Origin: Cryptomeria japonica
Lineage: Eukaryota; Streptophyta; Pinopsida; Cupressales; Cupressaceae
Assembly (NCBI RefSeq): GCF_030272615.1
Contig: NC_081406.1
Location: 397,506,439-397,570,438, forward strand
Direction: 5' to 3'
Length of the DNA stretch: 64,000 nt
In this document: positions 21,431 to 34,073 of the stretch, one piece after another
Position numbering within the stretch: the first letter of the stretch is position 1
How the letters are laid out: each line of letters opens with the position of its first letter
The notes under the pieces: generated by a model
What the model was told of the DNA's origin: nothing
Database searches by the model: none
Seen by the model: only the letters and a program-made list of their open reading frames with translations
Made by a program: the position numbers and the translations under genes

Positions 21431-24060
21431 CTATCCTGCACAGCCGGATGCGGATTACAAGGTGATACAAGAGCGGTAATGCGGGTTAGATAACAAAAGA
21501 AGTGCTCCAGCAGGCCGGGATTAATTTAGAGTTTAGTCCGGACATGGAGCAATATTATTTTAGCTAACAGCTTGATTAACTTTAACCGCAGCATATTCTT
21601 GAAGGTTTGTGACTACGCATTTATACTTATCACTTTTGGATTTTGGATTAACCTTCAACAGAGGCAAAGCATGGAAATTTTCTTGAGTTTGAAAAGAGAT
21701 GCAATTTCTGGCTAAACCTTGGGAGTGAATTCTAAATTTCGAGTGCTTTGAAAAACGTTTTATGAAAAAGAGATGCAGATTTCAAGAATTCAAGCATTGT
21801 GATCAAATTTCACGCATTTGTCTACTCGATTTAAGCATTTTTCAAATGATCATACGCGATAAAGCGTACTTACCTGATGGGAGCGGATGGCAAGAGACTA
21901 CCCGACCTCATCGCGTGAAATGAACGGACGATCCTGCAAAGTTTGAATCCCAACGGTTATCCCTTTGATTTAAATTTTCGCGGTTTGGTGGACGAAAGAG
22001 CATTTATCAATTTTAAATGGTTTTACCCTGGGTAATTGGCAATCTGGATTTAAATGATTGAGAGGGGTTGATGCAGCGTTTTACCTTCTTATTTTCGGAC
22101 CTTGGAGAGTTTTTTCAAATTTTGAATTGCATTTTCTCTCCAACTTTGGATTTTTGACGAATTTGGAGGTTTCGAAATTTAAACTTGGTTCTACCCAGCC
22201 TGCATGAACTTCGGAGCTTGAACGCCTCTTGCAAACTTGGAGATTCTCAACCCGTTGGCGAATTTCGGAAGTCCCTGGGGTTTTCGGCGAGCTGGAGATT
22301 TTCGGAGTAGTTAGCACGCTTCGCAACTTTTCAAAACTTCGGACCTGAGCGCCCTTATTCGCATGTTCTCGCAACTTTTCAAACTTTGGAGCTTGAACGC
22401 CCCTTGCAAACTTCGCCAAACCTTGGAGTCACGGCGCCCCTTCAAACTTCGGCGATTTCTGGTGATTTCGGAGCTTGACGCTATACTCGTCGTTTATGTT
22501 GGATGCTTTCGCTACCCAAAGGAAGGGTTTGGGCGATTTGGAAAAAACTTCGAAGGAGTCGCCGTTTATGTTGGATGCTAGCGAAACCTCGGAGTGTTTG
22601 AATGAATCTGCAAGCTACGCCAACCTCTTAACTATGCCATTCTTCGCGATTTTCGCGACTTCTGGAGTTACGGCGCTCTTTTCGCAAAAAAACTTCGGAC
22701 CTTGGAGAGTTTTCCTTTTGCAAGTTACAACACTTTTCACTTTTCTAATCTTCGCTCCCAGGTCCGAAAATGAGGACTTTAAGATTTCAGACGATTTTGG
22801 ACTTGGAAGCCTCCTTCGCGATTTTCATCATCTCGCATTTCAGAGCTAGGGTCCGAAAATAAACTTCTAAGTTCTTTTCGGAGCTTGAAGCGCTTTTAAA
22901 ACATTTCATATTTTACTTTATTCCCAAGGGTCCGAAAGAAGGACGCTTTAGTGATTTTGGAGGCTAAAGCACTTACGCGTTTTCGGACCTAGTGCGTCCC
23001 TTAAAACATTTCGCGTTTTACTTTATTCCCAGGGGTCCGAAAATAAGGACGCTTTAGTGATTTCGGAGGCTAAAGCACTTACGCGTTTTCGGACCTAGTG
23101 CGTCCCTTAAAACATTTCGCGTTTTACTTTATTCCCAGGGGTCCGAAAATAAGGACGCTTTAGTGATTTCGGAGGCTAAAGCACTTTGGCAAATTTCGGG
23201 GTTTTCGCGATTTTAACCTTCTATTCGAAGTTTCGGACCTTGAAACACTTTTGCCATATTAAGAAGACCTCGGACCATTTGGACGCTTTAGCGAAATTGA
23301 TGCACTTCCAAATTTCGGAGCAGGGGTCCGAATTTGGGGTTATAAAGCGAACTTCGGAGCTGGAGGAATTTTTTGAAATATTTCGCACTATTTCACATTT
23401 TCTAATTTTGCTCCCAGGTCCGAAAATGGACACTTTAGTGATTTTCGGGGCTGGAAGCGCTATCTTTGCAACATTTTAAAAGAACTTTGCATTGCTTTCG
23501 AACCAAGTAGGGAGCATCTGCTTTGAAATTTTCGCTCCAGGGTCCGAAATCTGCCCCTTAGACAATTTTGGAAACTTGCACGGAACGTCGGACCTCCTAC
23601 TAGCTTTGCCAGGTTCCACAAATCTGGATTTGGGAGGTATCAGAATACTAAGGCACTTGGCCGGGCAATTCGATCTTTCATCAGCAGGCGAAAATCATCT
23701 CTCGCCCAAACCTTGCAAAGGTCGGGTGACAAACCTTAAGTAATCGGCCTCATAGTTCTGGCTTGGCGGGATCCGTCAATTCCTACCATCTTACGCCTAT
23801 CTAAGGCGATTCTCAAAACTTCGAACAAAGCTCTTGGCGTTCACGCTCGAGAGCTAGACTAGTCAGGAGGACTCATCGGTTCATTACTTCAACGTCAATC
23901 AGTTTACGGATCGGTCACGAACTCGCTCGAAGAGACATGAGAAACTCTGCTCGAAACCTCAGGACAACGATCGAAAGCTCAAAACAGGAAAGGGGACCCT
24001 GTCGGCGACAGGGAGCGTGTGCAACGCACAACACTAATCTGCTGTTAATCAAACTGTAGC
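21431..24060. other. Leader-like non-coding region rich in TCCGAAA/TTTCGGA motifs
   Basis: This lies between the start of the minus-strand ORF (21430) and the plus-strand gag frame (24078). From about 22090 to 23600 the heptamer TTTCGGA or its complement, usually as TTCGGACC or GGTCCGAA, recurs about 15 times, often near Cys/Gly-rich 'CTTGGAG' and 'GGAGCTTG' words. It may be the 5' leader or LTR of either neighbour. No ORF in it is convincing. Confidence 0.45.
22905..23200. repeat. 106-bp tandem repeat, about three copies
   Basis: The phrase GTCCGAAA...GGACGCTTTAGTGATTT recurs at 22930, 23035 and 23141, a spacing of 105-106 bp. The copies are almost identical, including TAAAGCACTTACGCGTTTT and CATTTCGCGTTTTACTTTA. 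A diverged part-copy begins near 22885. Confidence 0.85.
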
Positions 24061-24077
24061 TGCTAATATAGCTGAGG

Positions 24078-25106
24078 ATGGAAGTTAACCCGTATGACTC
24101 CCTTTCAAACTCCCACGACTGCCCTTTTCTCCTCCACATCCCACACTATGCTGATGACACGGCCTCCCTGTTAATAACATCAGGCGCTGCAGCTAGGGAT
24201 AAGGGCTTTGGAGCCTCCCCACGGCAAGTAATGGAACGTGAAGGAGAAGAAAGCCTCACCAAGTCTGGAAGGGCATTTCCGCAAGCTTTTCTCGACATGA
24301 AAGCCATGGTGTAAGAGTTGTACAGAGAACGAAGGAAAGATGGAGAAGGCACTAGTCAAGTCAAGGGTGAAGGGGCTAGTAGTGACCCTCCTCCTACATA
24401 TTCTTCACCTTTGTCTCCATCTCAAAAAGGGCAACTAGAAAAGGCTAATTCCAAATTACCTTTATTAATATTAGATGTAAAATTCGATTTGCCAATGTAT
24501 AATGGCAAACTTAATGCAGAAAAGATAGATAATAGGATTAACCAGATAGAAGTCTACGATAGGGTTCAAAGAGTTGAAGGCGAAGAATCCAAGGTTCAAC
24601 TAGCTACTCTCCGACTAGGAAGCACTACACTGATATGGTGGGAGAGTAAGGTTCAAGAAGATCTTCACATGAAAGGTAAAATGGCATCTTCTTGGTATGA
24701 ATTTACATCTGCATTATTGAAGCAAACCTATCCATTAGGATGTATGCAACAAGCATTAATGGATTTGCAAAATCTAAGACAAGGTAAAAGACAAAATGTG
24801 CAAGATTATACTCAAGAGTTCAGAAAGAGGGCATTAACATTGGGCATTTCTCTATATACACAAGAAACTCTTTTGAAGTATATTGGTGGGTTGCATAGTT
24901 ATTTGAGAAATACGATTCTTATGCTTAACCCAACTAATTTTGATGAAGTTTGTTTCCAAGCTACTCACATTGAGTCAAGGGGAAAGTATGTTCATGAGAA
25001 CTTCTCAAAGAAACCATCTCAACCAACCACAAGCAAGAACAAAGGGAAGGGTAATGTCAAAAGAACAACTACAGTGAAGTGTTGGTTGAAAATTTTGTAC
25101 ACCTAG
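24078..25106 (+). pseudogene. Ty3-type gag fragment (retrotransposon gag domain)
   Basis: The frame from 24078 is interrupted by one TAA (24312-24314) and then open to 25106. The capsid-like gag domain is recognisable: FDLPMYNGKLNAEKIDNRI, then LATLRLGSTTLIWWES, W-YEFTSALLKQTYPLG, LRQGKRQNVQDYTQEFRKRA and LLKYIGGLHSYLRNTI. These are the standard blocks of plant Ty3 gag. The Ser/Pro-rich N-terminus and Lys-rich tail (SKNKGKGNVKRTT) fit too. The frame stops just where the CCHC knuckle should follow, so the element was cut there by the next insertion or deletion. Protease, RT and integrase are absent. Confidence 0.8.
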
Positions 25107-26313
25107 GGGATGTGCAAAATTTTGGTTTCAGCCACAGTGTGTGAGTATGATACTCTCCTAATTTAGGGAAAGCTCCCCCTATCTACAAACTAAGCTAATC
25201 TAATATGAGTGGGACAACAGTCTTTCTTCTTCTTTCAAGAAAACCTATACTCTTTTCTCTTCACAGAAAAGTAATAGCAATTGGAAATAAATAACAGCAA
25301 ATATAGAAATGAGACTTTTTTGTAGGATTTTTGGAACATAAACGGAAACAAAGTTTCCATGAAAGCACAAAGACCTTTGTCACTTCCGCGAGACGGGAAA
25401 ACAGAAAGAAAGCTCAAAGTCTTCAACTATCCATTCTCCTATCAACCTTTTTAGATGATTTTCTAGTAACCAAGCACAGTATGTAGCAACTCAAAGTCTA
25501 ACTACATGATGCAGTTCACCTTACATGCACAGGTCTTAAAAATAGAAGCAGCACAAAGTCTACAAGCTATCTTCCCTCTTGAGCTTTCCACACTAGCTTC
25601 AAATATGATAAGCAACTCAAAGTTTGCAAGACCAAATCTGAAAACCAAACATATAACTCTAAATACAATTACCAGCTCAAAGTCTGCAAAATTGAATTTA
25701 AATCTGTCTTGAACAATAGAACAAAAATCACAATCAACTTCAGAAAATTTCGTCACATAACAACTTGAATTGGCACAAAGTCTCAACACAACTTGCCTCT
25801 TTTATTGGAAGCAATCTGATTTACATCTAAGCTCAAAGTCTTAGAGTGCACATACAAACTGGCAAAATTTTGTTGTATTGCCAAAAGATTAAAAATTACA
25901 ATAGACCCTCTCAAGTATTTATAGGAGAGGAGCCTTGAGAAAAAGGTGGGAGGATCCTAACTAACTTGAGAAATTCTTTCAACCACCATGACTTATTCCA
26001 ACTACAGTCCTAATCGAACTCAACTTGTAGTTGTTTTACATGTAATTACAAAAGTGCAAGTGATGAGTTAACTTGCAATTACAAAGTTGTTTTCTTACTT
26101 GTCAAAACAAAATTACAAATGCATAATTGAAATTATTTTGTGTCAGAAAACATGACTCTAACTACATCATCCTCTGTTTTGAAAATCTTCATGCTGCTAC
26201 AAGATACTCTGTGATCGAGGTAAATGACATCTTGAATTGGAACAAGAACTTGCACCCTTGATAGTCTTTATGTCTTTAACCAACGAACTTCAACCTTTCA
26301 CATGCTTGGGGTA
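25079..26313 (-). repeat. LTR-like fragment abutting the gag truncation
   Basis: The gag frame is lost at TGTTGGTTG (25079), a plausible LTR terminus. On the minus strand CCTATAAATACTTGAGAGG (TATA at 25916-25923) reads as an LTR promoter. No second end or duplication was identified. ORFs within lack motifs. Confidence 0.4.
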
Positions 26314-26321
26314 GTATTGAC

Positions 26322-27381
26322 CGGTGATGAAAAACTCTGCGCTTTTTTAATAGACTTGCGAGTACTCGCGAGCCCTAGTTAGCCACGAGTCACTCGCAGT
26401 TAAACTCGGCAGCGAGTTTTGTAAAAACGTGCAATGAGTAGAACCCCATAAAATCGCCAAAAATCTCAAAAACTCACGGGAAAAATCAACGCTAAAAAGT
26501 AATGAAGGTTACTAAACAGTCGAAAACCTAATTTTGATTTCATATTTTGTCTTTTGTCGCGACGAGGAAAGGATTTGCATTGTCGCCAATGCAAATAGGG
26601 CACAATAACAGGAATAGGGCACGACAATAGGATTTGCACCGTCACTGACGCGAATAGTTTTAATCGATTTCCAATAGATTTCAAACAAAATTTATTGATC
26701 TATATTAAAAGTTAAACTCTTTCCCACTGTAAAATTTCAGTTACTTTCCATCAGTGCTTTAGGATTTGTAGAGTTCATAGCTTTCATATATTACTTGCTA
26801 CATGTTTAACAAAAATGCGCGGTTTATGGGCTCATCATTTTGTGTACATTTCAGATTTGTATATGTTATTTTAGGCTAAATTCACAAAATACCGAGAAGG
26901 AAAAATTTCTATAGGCGATATTAACAAGTTTCATGCCCAGACACATTGCGATATCAAATACAATTATACAATAATCTATATTCTTTTTAATAATAGTTAT
27001 AGAACAATGTTAATTTTTTTTAATAAATTGTTGTATTTTACATTTATATATAAAAAACAATCTATTAAAAAGAATAGAGATTAAATAATAAGAACAATTT
27101 ATATAAAAATAACGTAGATTAAATTAAATATATATATTGTAGAAATATTAAGAATTTAAGATAATCCTGATTCCTAATAATGCAGCATTTAGAAATGCAA
27201 GGAAATTAGTAATATAGTTAGGAATTTTTAAACTTAAGGTAAAAATGTGTTTTTTAAGAATATTTAAAAAAACATGTATTTTCAAATGTTCGATAAAGTT
27301 GCCGAGTTTTTCTCCGAGTTTTGGCGAGTCCCAAGTTTTTTAAAAAATTTGGGCTTGCCGAGTCCGAGTTTTTCAACCATG
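26322..27381. mobile_element. Non-autonomous hAT element, copy 2
   Basis: A perfect 8-bp duplication GTATTGAC flanks it (26314-26321, 27382-27389). The imperfect terminal inverted repeats are CGGTGATGAAAAACTC and, on the complementary strand at the other end, CATGGTTGAAAAACTC. Subterminal CGAGT/ACTCG words cluster at 26345-26420 and 27300-27370. The 1,060-bp interior is AT-rich and non-coding. Confidence 0.85.
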
Positions 27382-27389
27382 GTATTGAC

Positions 27390-28603
27390 TTCTCAGGAGG
27401 GAAGTTCTTTGCAAGGCTGAAGTAAGAAGCCTATCTCTGTCTTGAAAGCATTGTATGCTCTCAACCATTCATGTCATTTATCCATCTCCTTGTGTGGCTC
27501 CAACATGTTGTTTTTCTTTCTCCAATCTTGGAATTTGCTTGCAAAATAAGGCCAATGCCTTAATCCATTGATTTGGTAGGTCGTGTGCAAACAGGATAGA
27601 CAAGGGAAGGGATAAATTGATGCAAAAATGGGCTCACAAGTGAATTTCGGGTTCTGGAAACTACATTACATGTGTGGAAAAACAAGAGCATTGACTTGCA
27701 AATATGGAGAACAAACATGCAACTTCATATGTGTAATGGGTAACTACAAATTTGCACTCGTAATTGGACCTTAGAGACTCATTTTCAAGTGTTTTTGAGT
27801 GCATTTTGGACCATTTTCGGGTTCTGGAAGGCTGACTGCAAGTGAAGATACAACTACAGTAGGGTTTTAAAATTTCAATTGCAAGTGGACTTGTAATGGG
27901 AAAAATGATACCAACCGGTAATGGCAAACTTTACGTGACCATGGATAGATATGGAGAGGGACATTCTCATCTTGGCAACCTGGAAAATGGGAAAAACTCT
28001 CAACATTGTATTTTTTGTAAAAAGAAGGTTGACTCTTTTTACCAAAGGGAATGACAACATAACCAAAGCTACTTGTAATCAGGTTTTGAAATCCTGAATA
28101 CGAGTAAAAATGAAAAGGGGGAAAATCTTGCACATTCACAAATTGCTTTGCAAATAACTTATCATTTTGAGGAAGATCTTGAAGAAACCCGAAATCTAAG
28201 CAAGAGTAAAAGCCCTAGATCAAAGAAAATGGACTTGAAAGAACAAAAATTCTCTTTAAATAGGTAAGGAAGCCGCCACATTATGATTACAACCAGCATA
28301 CCAAATCGGTTTTGCCTTCAAACCCTTCCAACAAAAACGGTTTAAAAGGAGAGGTATGCTTGACTTCAAACACTCATTAATGGAGGACGTGTTTGCAATG
28401 TGGCAAGAAGGCGATTCTCATACTCCAAAACGTGCCAATAACCAGCAAAGACATCTTCCAAAAAACATTTCTAAAAACGCCTACAAAAATGCAAAACGTT
28501 TTGCCCAATCCGTTTTTGGTGAAAAATGTGGCAATAAATATTGATTTCCAATGCTTTTGCATGGATATAGGATGGATTTAGTGGAGAAATGCCACAAGAA
28601 CTT
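27390..28603 (-). repeat. LTR-like remnant, minus orientation
   Basis: A TATTTAAA box on the minus strand near 28256-28264 and phrases such as ACTTGTAATGG and CTTTTTACCAAAGGG recall 38739-39287 and 52300-53000. They are probably pieces of one older LTR family. Boundaries are unclear and nothing coding was found. Confidence 0.35.
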
Positions 28604-30815
28604 AATTCTTTGGTGAAGTGAGAACTTACTATTTTTAGTAAGTTAAGGTTTGGTTGTTTGGATGATGCAATTCTACTGAGCTTTCCAAGCTCTTTCTCTG
28701 GGTGCGAAGATTATATTTTTCAGAGCAGTATTTCTCGACTTACTATTTTTAATAAGTGGTTATGTTGAGCATTTCTATTTTTAGCAATCTTGGACAAGGT
28801 CCTGACTTGGCACAGTTCAGTGGTCTTCATCGCACAGCTTCATCCTTGATTTTGGTATTAATTAGTATTGGAGTGATAAGTTATTTAATTAAATATTAAT
28901 TCTTTATCCTAAGGTTTGATATTTAATTATTTTTATTACTGATTAATTGTGTTATGGGCAACTTAGGAAAAATATCTATTTGCCAGCAATATTGTTATTT
29001 TCCTAAGTTAGTGGCATTAAAAAGGTGGCGTTGAGAAAGATGAAAAATTTCAAGTTTATATTATTTTATATTGCAAAGTTGTCAAATAGGAAAAAGTTCG
29101 AACTTTGCCTAGGGAGTTTGGGAAAATTAACGTCATGTCTAGGGGAGGCTATGACATGAAATGAAATTGAATTTCAATAGTTTTGGGCGCCATTTGCATT
29201 TGAATTTCAGAGGGAAAAATCTATAAATACAGGTGCTTGGCCTCTCATTTGGTATCAAAAGAAAATATAATGTTATGCTATCGGATTAATTCCAAACAAT
29301 CTTCGAGGGTGAATACCTCCTAAGGCTCTTGACAGACTTCAAGTGTGAGACATCACTCTTAACTGTGGTTGGATCTTCTGAATGTGTGGTTCGATTTCAA
29401 TGTGCATTTTCAGATTTCCAATGTGGTGTGGTTTTCAGTGTGGTGCGGATTTCAGTGTTGCTAGTTTTTGGCGTGGTTGTAGCATGTTTTAGTTCATAAC
29501 TCTCAGTTCATGTGTCAAACATTCTGGGTAGTGGCTCGTTCTCTTCCTATGCCACAGGTGATCAAGTTTGTAAGTTTGTAGAGCTTAATGTTGAGTATTT
29601 AATTTTTAAATGCAAATCGTACTTCTTTCCTAGCAGTACTATGCTGGGCTGCCTGGGAATGCGTGCATAAATTCATTTGGGGGTTTTGGGTGCAGTTTGT
29701 TGGTTCTAATCTCATCGACTATCTTGTATCTCTCATTTGCATCCGTTTGGGGGTAATTTCGTTGAGTGTGAATTGAGTTACGAGCATTTTTGTGAGTTTC
29801 TAAGCTGTTGGTCTGTGTGTTTCCAGCGCATGGGTTGCATATCAAAATCTGAAAAATTGTTAGTTTGGAGTGTTTCCTTGTGTGGAGTTGGTTTTAGAGT
29901 GTGTGGGTTCTTTGGAGTGTGTTTAGAGATAAGTTGAGTGTGTAGGGAGTGATTTAGAAGTATTTGTGAGGATTTTAATGTTGTTGGTCTGTATTTCCAA
30001 CCTGTTGTTCATTCATATCAGATTTAGTTTTTGGGGTTGAAGCTGGTTTTCATGTGTGTGTCTATGGGTGTGGTGTGAAGAGTCTTGGTAATAAGTTGCA
30101 GTTGTTAGTTTGGGTTTTGGCATTTGAATATCCATGATGAATCATATTGTAATGCTTGTTAGTAGTACTATCAGCAATTTATTGGAACTCTCTTAGTCCC
30201 ACTACATAAGTGGAAGAGGCTGGCCTTGCCACCTAGTTTGGACAATGATTCTAGTAATTTTGTAATCCATGTTTGCATTGTAAAGCTGATTAGTACTACT
30301 AACAGCTATATACTTGGATTGTTGTTCTTTGGCCCATTGCATAAGTGGAAGAGGTTGGCTTGCCGCCTTCTTATCTATTGTAATTTTGTCCTCCCGCTGA
30401 ATAAGTGGTTGAGTTGATTGTAATCTCATTTTCAGTCCTCCCGCTGAATAAGCGGTGGAGTTGATTGCTATTTCATTTCTAGTCCTCCCGCTGAGTAAGC
30501 GGTAGAGTGATTGTTCTTCAGTTTCTTGCATCATCCTTGGTTGGTTTACCACCAAGTGATTTTTAATATTCTCCATATCCCGCTGAAAAGTGGAAGGGGT
30601 TGGCTTGCCACCCAAGCATTGTATTATTTCCAGTTATTTGAAGCTAACGATACCCTCAACACCGTATGCTCTCACCTTCCCATATTGGGCACTTGGTGAT
30701 AAAAAAGTGGAAGGGTTACAATTTCAGCATTATTGTATCTTCATTTCCTAACCTTAATAGGTTCTTGTTGTGATTGTAACTCGAAATAAATAAAAAAAAT
30801 TGTGGGGATATTACA
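28604..30815 (+). repeat. 5'-truncated LTR of the B family (mosaic)
   Basis: It ends GGGGATATTACA at 30815 but lacks the first 200 or so bases of the LTR. 28604-29200 matches the element B LTR, including the palindrome at 28624-28643. From about 29290 on it matches the solo LTR at 31485-34073 almost base for base and differs from B. A TATA-like TCTATAAATA box lies near 29222, close to the switch. The hairpin array lies at 30190-30605. No PBS follows, and coding-like sequence begins directly after it. Confidence 0.8.
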
Positions 30816-31484
30816 TTGTGGCTGATGAGATACGGGCTTGTTACACGGAGTATGCATCACTCCCTGTATAGATCAAGAATATTTTGTCTCTTGACCAGTT
30901 TATGAATCAGAAGAAGAGGAGAGAAGAAAGGGTATACCCAATGAGTGCTGCAATATCCAAACGTTTGGATGGGAAGGTTGTCTTGACATATGAAGAATGT
31001 GTGACAAAGCCTCAAGATACTCCCTCAAACTTGCATGAAATTAGAAATAATGATGATTGGTTTTGTGGAAAGAAGGAAACAACGATTCTGAAGCCTAATT
31101 CAGATTCAGTCAATGTTGGTCTTGATACCAATGAGTTCAAGAATGAAGAGCATGATACAGATATGCAAGTTAGAACCGATGAAATTGATTTAATTCTTGA
31201 GAGGAAATCAGACTTATCTTCACATGAGGCTGATTTTGAGTATGAAGTTAGTCATCTTGGTGAATTGGATCCACAAAACATCACTAAAAGTGATGATGAT
31301 GATGCACAAGAGGGCTGGGACAGCTATGGGATCAGTGTTGACAATATTATGATTTTGATTTAGATCTTGACCATAGTGGCAGTTCACTTTCTACCTTAGA
31401 TATGAATTAGATAACATCCAATAACCCATTGTATGAGATAGAAGATGGAGCATCACTTGGCTCTAGCATTTCTCTCGATGACAA
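30816..31484 (+). pseudogene. DNPLFE-motif protein of element C, N-terminal part
   Basis: The coding-like sequence starts DEIRACYTEYASLP directly at the LTR edge, meets a TAG and continues SLDQFMNQKKRREERVYPMS (160 codons open, 30884-31363). After another TAG come SNNPLYEIEDGASLGSSIS and LDD. The last blocks match element B in order (DNALFEWEDGTLLGSSIAL). A related N-terminus (DEVVAVYDEYHTLPHVIRNE) lies at about 53.60-53.65 kb on the minus strand. So the LTR at 28604-30815 may be an independent insertion inside this ORF. Confidence 0.6.
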
Positions 31485-34073
31485 TGCAATGTCCCTTTCA
31501 CCGTAGTGATTAGTTCAGTTGCCCGTTAGCCTAGTTCGGAGGCCCAAAAATTAGGGTTTCCTATTTTCTAGGAGGATTCTTTGGTGTTTTCAAGGGGTAT
31601 ATGTGGGAGTTTGACAGTTTGGATTCTGGATTCCTTCTGGGTTTTCAGAGAGCTTCAGGATGCTTTGACATGCATCTACATCGGGTGACTTGTTCCAAAC
31701 TTACTATTTTTAGTAAGTGCGGCGGCTGCTTAGAATGTGGTTAAAATCACTTTGGAAACACTTACGATTTTTAGTAGCATGCTATTTTTAGTAAGTACTA
31801 TTTTTAGCAAGATGTCAGCAGGCCTGTTCAGATGACTATTTCCGGCAGGTCAGTTTGAGCAGTTGGTCTTTTAGCATTTTTTGGTGCTATTCTTGGTAAG
31901 GATTCTGCAGCTCAGCTTAGTGGCTATTTCTGGTAGTATTATTTTGGCAGGATCCTGTATTCACTCAGATGACTATTTTTAGCAGTTCAGTTCAGAGCCC
32001 CAACTCAATTCAGTTTTGGTGATTTTGAGCACTTCAATCTCCGGCTCCATTTGGCAATAATCAGTATTTGAGGAGAAGGTATTTTTAATAAATTAATACC
32101 TTAGGTATGAGGTATTAATATTTGATTATTTTATGAATGGACGACTTAGGAAGGGAGAAAATATTAATTTTATCCTAAGTCTATTTGGGCGAAATTTGCA
32201 TATGACTTCAAGGGGGTCGTCATGGTGTTAATAATTAAATTATAACTCAAGGCAAATGGGGCAATTTTCTAAGTATATTGCCTTAGTAATATTTTTTATT
32301 TGGAAGTCATAGTTGGGCGTCCACTTTACACTTTATTTTATGACACTTATATTTATTAAAAGGGGCAATATTGGGTGAATGTGAATTGGGCGAACTTGTG
32401 CAAGGAAATGAAATGAAATGCAATGCCAAATGTGGATGAAATGGAATGGCATTTGGTTTGGGCGTATTTGGAGTGCATTTGAATTTGAATTTGGCTGGCA
32501 AAAAGTTATAAGTAAGTGACTTGGGCTCTCATTTTGGTATCTCAGACAATTTACACTCTTATGTTGTCGGATTGACTTCAGACAATCTTCGAAGGTGAAT
32601 ACCTCCTAGGGCTCTTGACAGACTTCGATTGTGAGATATCACTCCTAGCTGTGATTGGATCTTCTGAATGTGTGGTTCGATTTTAGTGTGCATTTGCAGA
32701 TTTTCAGTGTGGTGTGGATTTCAGTGTTGCTGGTTTTTGGTGTGGTTGTAGCACGTTTTAGTTCATAACTCTTAGTTAGTGTGTCAGATCATTCTGGGTA
32801 GTGGCTCGTTCTCTTCCTATGCCATAGGCGATCAAGTTTGTAAGTTTGTAGAGCTTAATGTTGAGTATTTAATTTTTAAATGCAAATCATAATTCTTTCC
32901 TAGCAGTACTATCCTGGGCTACCTGGGAATGCGTGCATAAATTCATTTGGGGGTTTTGGGTGCAATTTGTTGGTTCTAATCTCATCGACTGTCTTGTATC
33001 TCTCATTTGCATCCGTTTGGGGGTAATTTCATTGAGTGTGAATTTTTGTGAGTTTCTAAGTTATTGGTCTGTGTGTTTCCAGCGCATGGGTTGCATATCA
33101 AAATCTGAAAAATTGTTAGTTTGGAGTGTTTCCTTGTGTGGAGTTGGTTTTAGAGTGTGTGGGTTCTTTGGAGTGTGTTTAGAGATAAGTTGAGTGTGGG
33201 GAGTGATTTAGAAGTGTTTGTGAGGATTTTAATGTTGTTGGTCTGTATTTCCAGCCTGTTGTTCATTTATATCAGATTTAGTTTTTGGGGGTTGAAGCTG
33301 GTTTTTCAGGTGTGTGAGTCTATGGGTGTGGTGTGAAGAGTCTTGGTAATAAGTTGCAGCTATTAGTTTGGGTTTTGACATTTGAATATCCATGATGAAT
33401 CATATTGTAATGCTTGTTAGTAGTACTAACAACAATTTATTTGAACTCTCTTAGTCCCACTGCATAAGTGGAAGAGGCTGGCCTTGCCGCCTAGTTTTGA
33501 CAATGATTTTAGTAATTTTGTAATCCATGTTTGCATTGTAAAGCTGATTAGTAGTACTAACAGCTATATATTTGGATTGTTGTTCTTTGGCCCATTGCAT
33601 AAGTGGAAGAGGCTAGCTTGCCGCCTTCTTATCTATTGTAATCCTGTCCTCCCGCTGAATAAGCGGTTGAGTTGATTGTAATCTCATTTTCAATCCTCCT
33701 GCTGCATAAGCAGTGGAGTTGATTGCTATTTCATTTCTAGTCCTCCTACTACATAAGCGGTAGAGTGATTGTTCTTCAGTTCTTGCATCATCCTTGGTTG
33801 GTTTACCGCCAAGTGATTTTTAATATTCTCCATATCCCACTGAAAAGTGGAAGGGGCTAGCTTGCCGCCCAAGCATTGTATTATTTCCAGTTATTTGAAG
33901 CTAACGATCCCCTCAACACCGTATGCTCTCACCTTCCCATATTGGGCACTTGGTGATCAGAAAGTGGAAGGGTTACAATTTCAGCATTATTGTATCTTCA
34001 TTTCCTAACCTTAACAGGTTCTTGTTGTGATTGTTACTGGAAATGAATTGAAAAAAATTGTGGGGATATTACA
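31485..34073 (+). mobile_element. Solo LTR inserted in the element C ORF
   Basis: 2,589 bp, starting TGCAATGTCC and ending GGATATTACA. The duplication is GACAA (31480-31484) versus GAGAA (34074-34078), one mismatch. The coding blocks on each side (LDD and ENSKVWK) join into the block seen intact in element B (LGENSNVWK), an independent sign that this piece was inserted. It carries the palindrome at 31699-31718, a TATAAG box near 32505 and the hairpin array at 33460-33860. Of the copies seen, it is most like 29290-30815 and the 5' part of 54981-57170. Confidence 0.88.

Noticed and set aside
22905-23200. Evenly spaced direct repeats as a possible CRISPR array
   Set aside because: The whole 106-bp unit is conserved with no variable spacers, in a eukaryotic context. 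It is an ordinary tandem repeat.
30202-30615. Minus-strand 137-codon ORF
   Set aside because: It lies wholly within the LTR hairpin array, antisense to the LTR. Equivalent parts of the other LTR copies are not open at this length.
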